From: Micromonospora rosaria
Lineage (GTDB): Bacteria; Actinomycetota; Actinomycetes; Mycobacteriales; Micromonosporaceae
Length of the DNA: 35,986 nucleotides
Direction: 5' to 3'
Assembly (NCBI RefSeq): GCF_001567585.1
Contig: NZ_LRQV01000067.1
Location: forward strand, 1-35,986
The notes below the pieces were generated by a model. It was given only the letters and a program-made list of their open reading frames with translations. It did no database searches and was not told the DNA's origin. The position numbers were made by a program, and so were the translations under genes. Numbering within the stretch: position 1 is the first letter of the stretch; each line of letters begins with the position of its first letter. Below are positions 31,453 to 35,986 of this stretch, one piece after another.

Positions 31453-32664
31453 ATGGAGTGTCCCGTAACGGCCGGATCCTCACGGTTCTACCCCTTCAGT
31501 GACCGTGCCGACCTCACTGTCGACCCCACCTACGGCGAACTGCGCTCGAAGGAGCCGGTCGCCCGCGTCCGCATGCCCTACGGCGGCGGGGACGCCTGGC
31601 TGGTCACCCGGCACGCCGACGCCAAGAAGGCGCTCTCCGACCCCCGGCTCAGCATCGCCGCCGGCGCCGGCCGGGACGTGCCCCGCGCCTCCCCGCGCAT
31701 CCAGGAGCCGGAGGGGCTGATGGGCATGCCCCCCGAGGCGCACGCCCGGCTGCGCCGCCTCGTCGCCACCGCGTTCACCCCGAAACGCGTCCGGGACATC
31801 GCACCCCGGGTCGCCGAGATCGCCGACCGGCTCGTCGGCGACGTGATCGAGACCGGACCGCCCGCGGACCTCGTGCGCCAGATCGCCCTCCCCGTGCCGG
31901 TCACGATCATCTGCGAGATGATGGGGGTCGCCACCGAGGAGCAGCCCATCTTCCGGGCCTTCAGCGACGCCCTGATGTCCAGCACCCGCTACACCGACGA
32001 CGAGGTCGACAAGGCCGTCCAGGAGTTCATCGCGTACCTCGGCGGCCTGCTCGCGCACCGCCGAGCCCACCGCACCGACGACCTCATCGGCGCGCTGATC
32101 GAGGCCCGCGACGACGGCGACCGGCTCAGCGAGGAAGAGCTGATCATGCTCACCGGTGGCATCCTCGTCGGCGGCCACGAGACCACCGCCAGCCAGATCG
32201 CCTCGCACCTGTTCGTCCTGCTGCGCGACCGGACCCGGTACGAGACCCTGTGCGCCCGGCCCGAGCTGATCCCCACGGCCGTCGAGGAGCTGCTCCGCAT
32301 CGCCCCGATGTGGGCCACCGTGGGACCCACCCGCATCGCCACCGAGGACCTGGAACTCAACGGGGCCACCATCCGTGCCGGTGACGCCGTGATCTTCTCC
32401 CTGAGCTCCGCCAACCTCGACGAGGACGCCTTCCCGGACGCCGCCGACGTCGTCCTCGACCGCGAGCCCAACCCGCACATCGCGTTCGGACACGGCCCGC
32501 ATTTCTGCATCGGGGCCAGCCTCGCCCGGCTGGAGATCCAGGCCACCATCGGAGCCCTGGTCAGACGACTCCCCGGCCTCCGCCTCGCCGTCGAGGAGAA
32601 CGAACTCGAATGGCAACGGGGGATGATGGTACGTAGCCTCGTGGCCCTGCCGGTGACGTGGTGA
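31453..32664 (+). CDS. Cytochrome P450 monooxygenase, candidate macrolide ring epoxidase/hydroxylase (RosD/MycG-like)
   Basis: A 403-residue P450 of the macrolide-tailoring type. It has FGHGPHFCIG with Cys352 as heme ligand, Glu279/Arg282 as the ExxR pair, and an intact I-helix motif GGHETT (240-245). The N-terminal MECPVTAGSSRFYPFSDRADL is typical of CYP105/107-like actinomycete enzymes. It lies directly upstream of the PKS gene on the same strand, with GGAGGAG 8 nt before ATG 31453. In a rosamicin- or mycinamicin-like pathway the second P450 would hydroxylate or epoxidise the C12-C13 region of the lactone; this is inferred from cluster type, not from active-site residues. No ferredoxin gene is seen next to either P450. 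Confidence 0.88.
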   Translation: MECPVTAGSSRFYPFSDRADLTVDPTYGELRSKEPVARVRMPYGGGDAWLVTRHADAKKALSDPRLSIAAGAGRDVPRASPRIQEPEGLMGMPPEAHARLRRLVATAFTPKRVRDIAPRVAEIADRLVGDVIETGPPADLVRQIALPVPVTIICEMMGVATEEQPIFRAFSDALMSSTRYTDDEVDKAVQEFIAYLGGLLAHRRAHRTDDLIGALIEARDDGDRLSEEELIMLTGGILVGGHETTASQIASHLFVLLRDRTRYETLCARPELIPTAVEELLRIAPMWATVGPTRIATEDLELNGATIRAGDAVIFSLSSANLDEDAFPDAADVVLDREPNPHIAFGHGPHFCIGASLARLEIQATIGALVRRLPGLRLAVEENELEWQRGMMVRSLVALPVTW

Positions 32665-32889
32665 TCCAGCTCCACGACCAGTTCAGGTGAGGGGTCGAAT
32701 CAGCGCCGACTGATCCGACACGGCCCGACCTGACACACGGGCTGGTGAACGCCACCCTGTCGACCACCGTCGTTACGTGTTTCCGCCGGGAGAACGATCG
32801 AGCTGCGCGCGGACGCGCAGCGCACCAGTGCCGTCCTTCGGACCGTGGGTGAGTCTCCCGAGCGCGTTCTTCTCGACCCAGGAGACCTC
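32665..32889 (+). promoter_or_regulatory. Leader region of the first PKS gene
   Basis: The 225 bp between the P450 stop and the PKS start contain no gene. A small inverted repeat ATCAG-cgccga-CTGAT lies at 32699-32714. The GGAGA at 32881-32885 is a clear ribosome site, 4 nt before the ATG. I see no convincing promoter hexamers or terminator. Confidence 0.4.

Positions 32890-35986
<3,097 letters not shown>

Overview
The window is about 36 kb of very GC-rich DNA from a filamentous actinomycete. Micromonospora or a close relative is most likely. The reasons are the strong G/C third-position bias, the many GTG starts, a palindromic AAGGGGCCCCTT-type intergenic repeat that I associate with Micromonosporaceae, and the left end of a 16-membered-macrolide type cluster. 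No tRNA, rRNA, CRISPR array or insertion sequence was seen.

Region A (1-2274, minus strand) is an overlapping operon: an AfsA-type butenolide/gamma-butyrolactone synthase homologue, an isoprenylcysteine-methyltransferase-like membrane enzyme, and the start of what looks like a PEP/pyruvate-binding-domain protein running off the left edge. I read it as a small-molecule (signal or phospho-butenolide) pathway. About 320 bp of leader DNA with two palindromes separates it from region B.

Region B (2233-15543, minus strand) is a coherent alpha-glucan utilisation locus: a LacI regulator, an ABC sugar importer (lipoprotein binding protein and two permeases, no ATPase), a cytoplasmic GH13 alpha-glucosidase, and two large secreted modular enzymes with GH87-type (alpha-1,3-glucanase/mycodextranase) catalytic signatures. 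The logic is to cut alpha-1,3-glucan outside, import the oligosaccharides, hydrolyse them inside, and repress the set with LacI. Strong hairpin terminators follow lacI and each GH87 gene.

Region C (15604-25762) is accessory: a DHA2-type MFS exporter with its TetR repressor and a clear operator, a small hypothetical gene, an MhpA-like FAD aromatic hydroxylase, a large AfsR/SARP regulator, a GNAT-like acyltransferase, a hypothetical gene and a PNP/MTAN-type nucleosidase.

Region D (25895-35986) is the start of a macrolide gene cluster: an ABC-F ribosome-protection resistance protein; a minus-strand operon of cytochrome P450, TDP-sugar 3-aminotransferase (TylB/DesV type) and type II thioesterase; a divergent second P450; and the first polyketide synthase gene. 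The PKS loading module is KSQ-AT-ACP, with Gln at the KS active site and a methylmalonyl-type AT, predicting a propionate starter made by decarboxylating methylmalonyl units. Together with an amino-sugar gene and two P450s this fits a tylosin/mycinamicin/rosamicin-like 16-membered macrolide, with rosamicin (desosamine, two P450s RosC/RosD, Micromonospora) my best guess. The PKS continues beyond the right edge just as the first extension-module KS begins.
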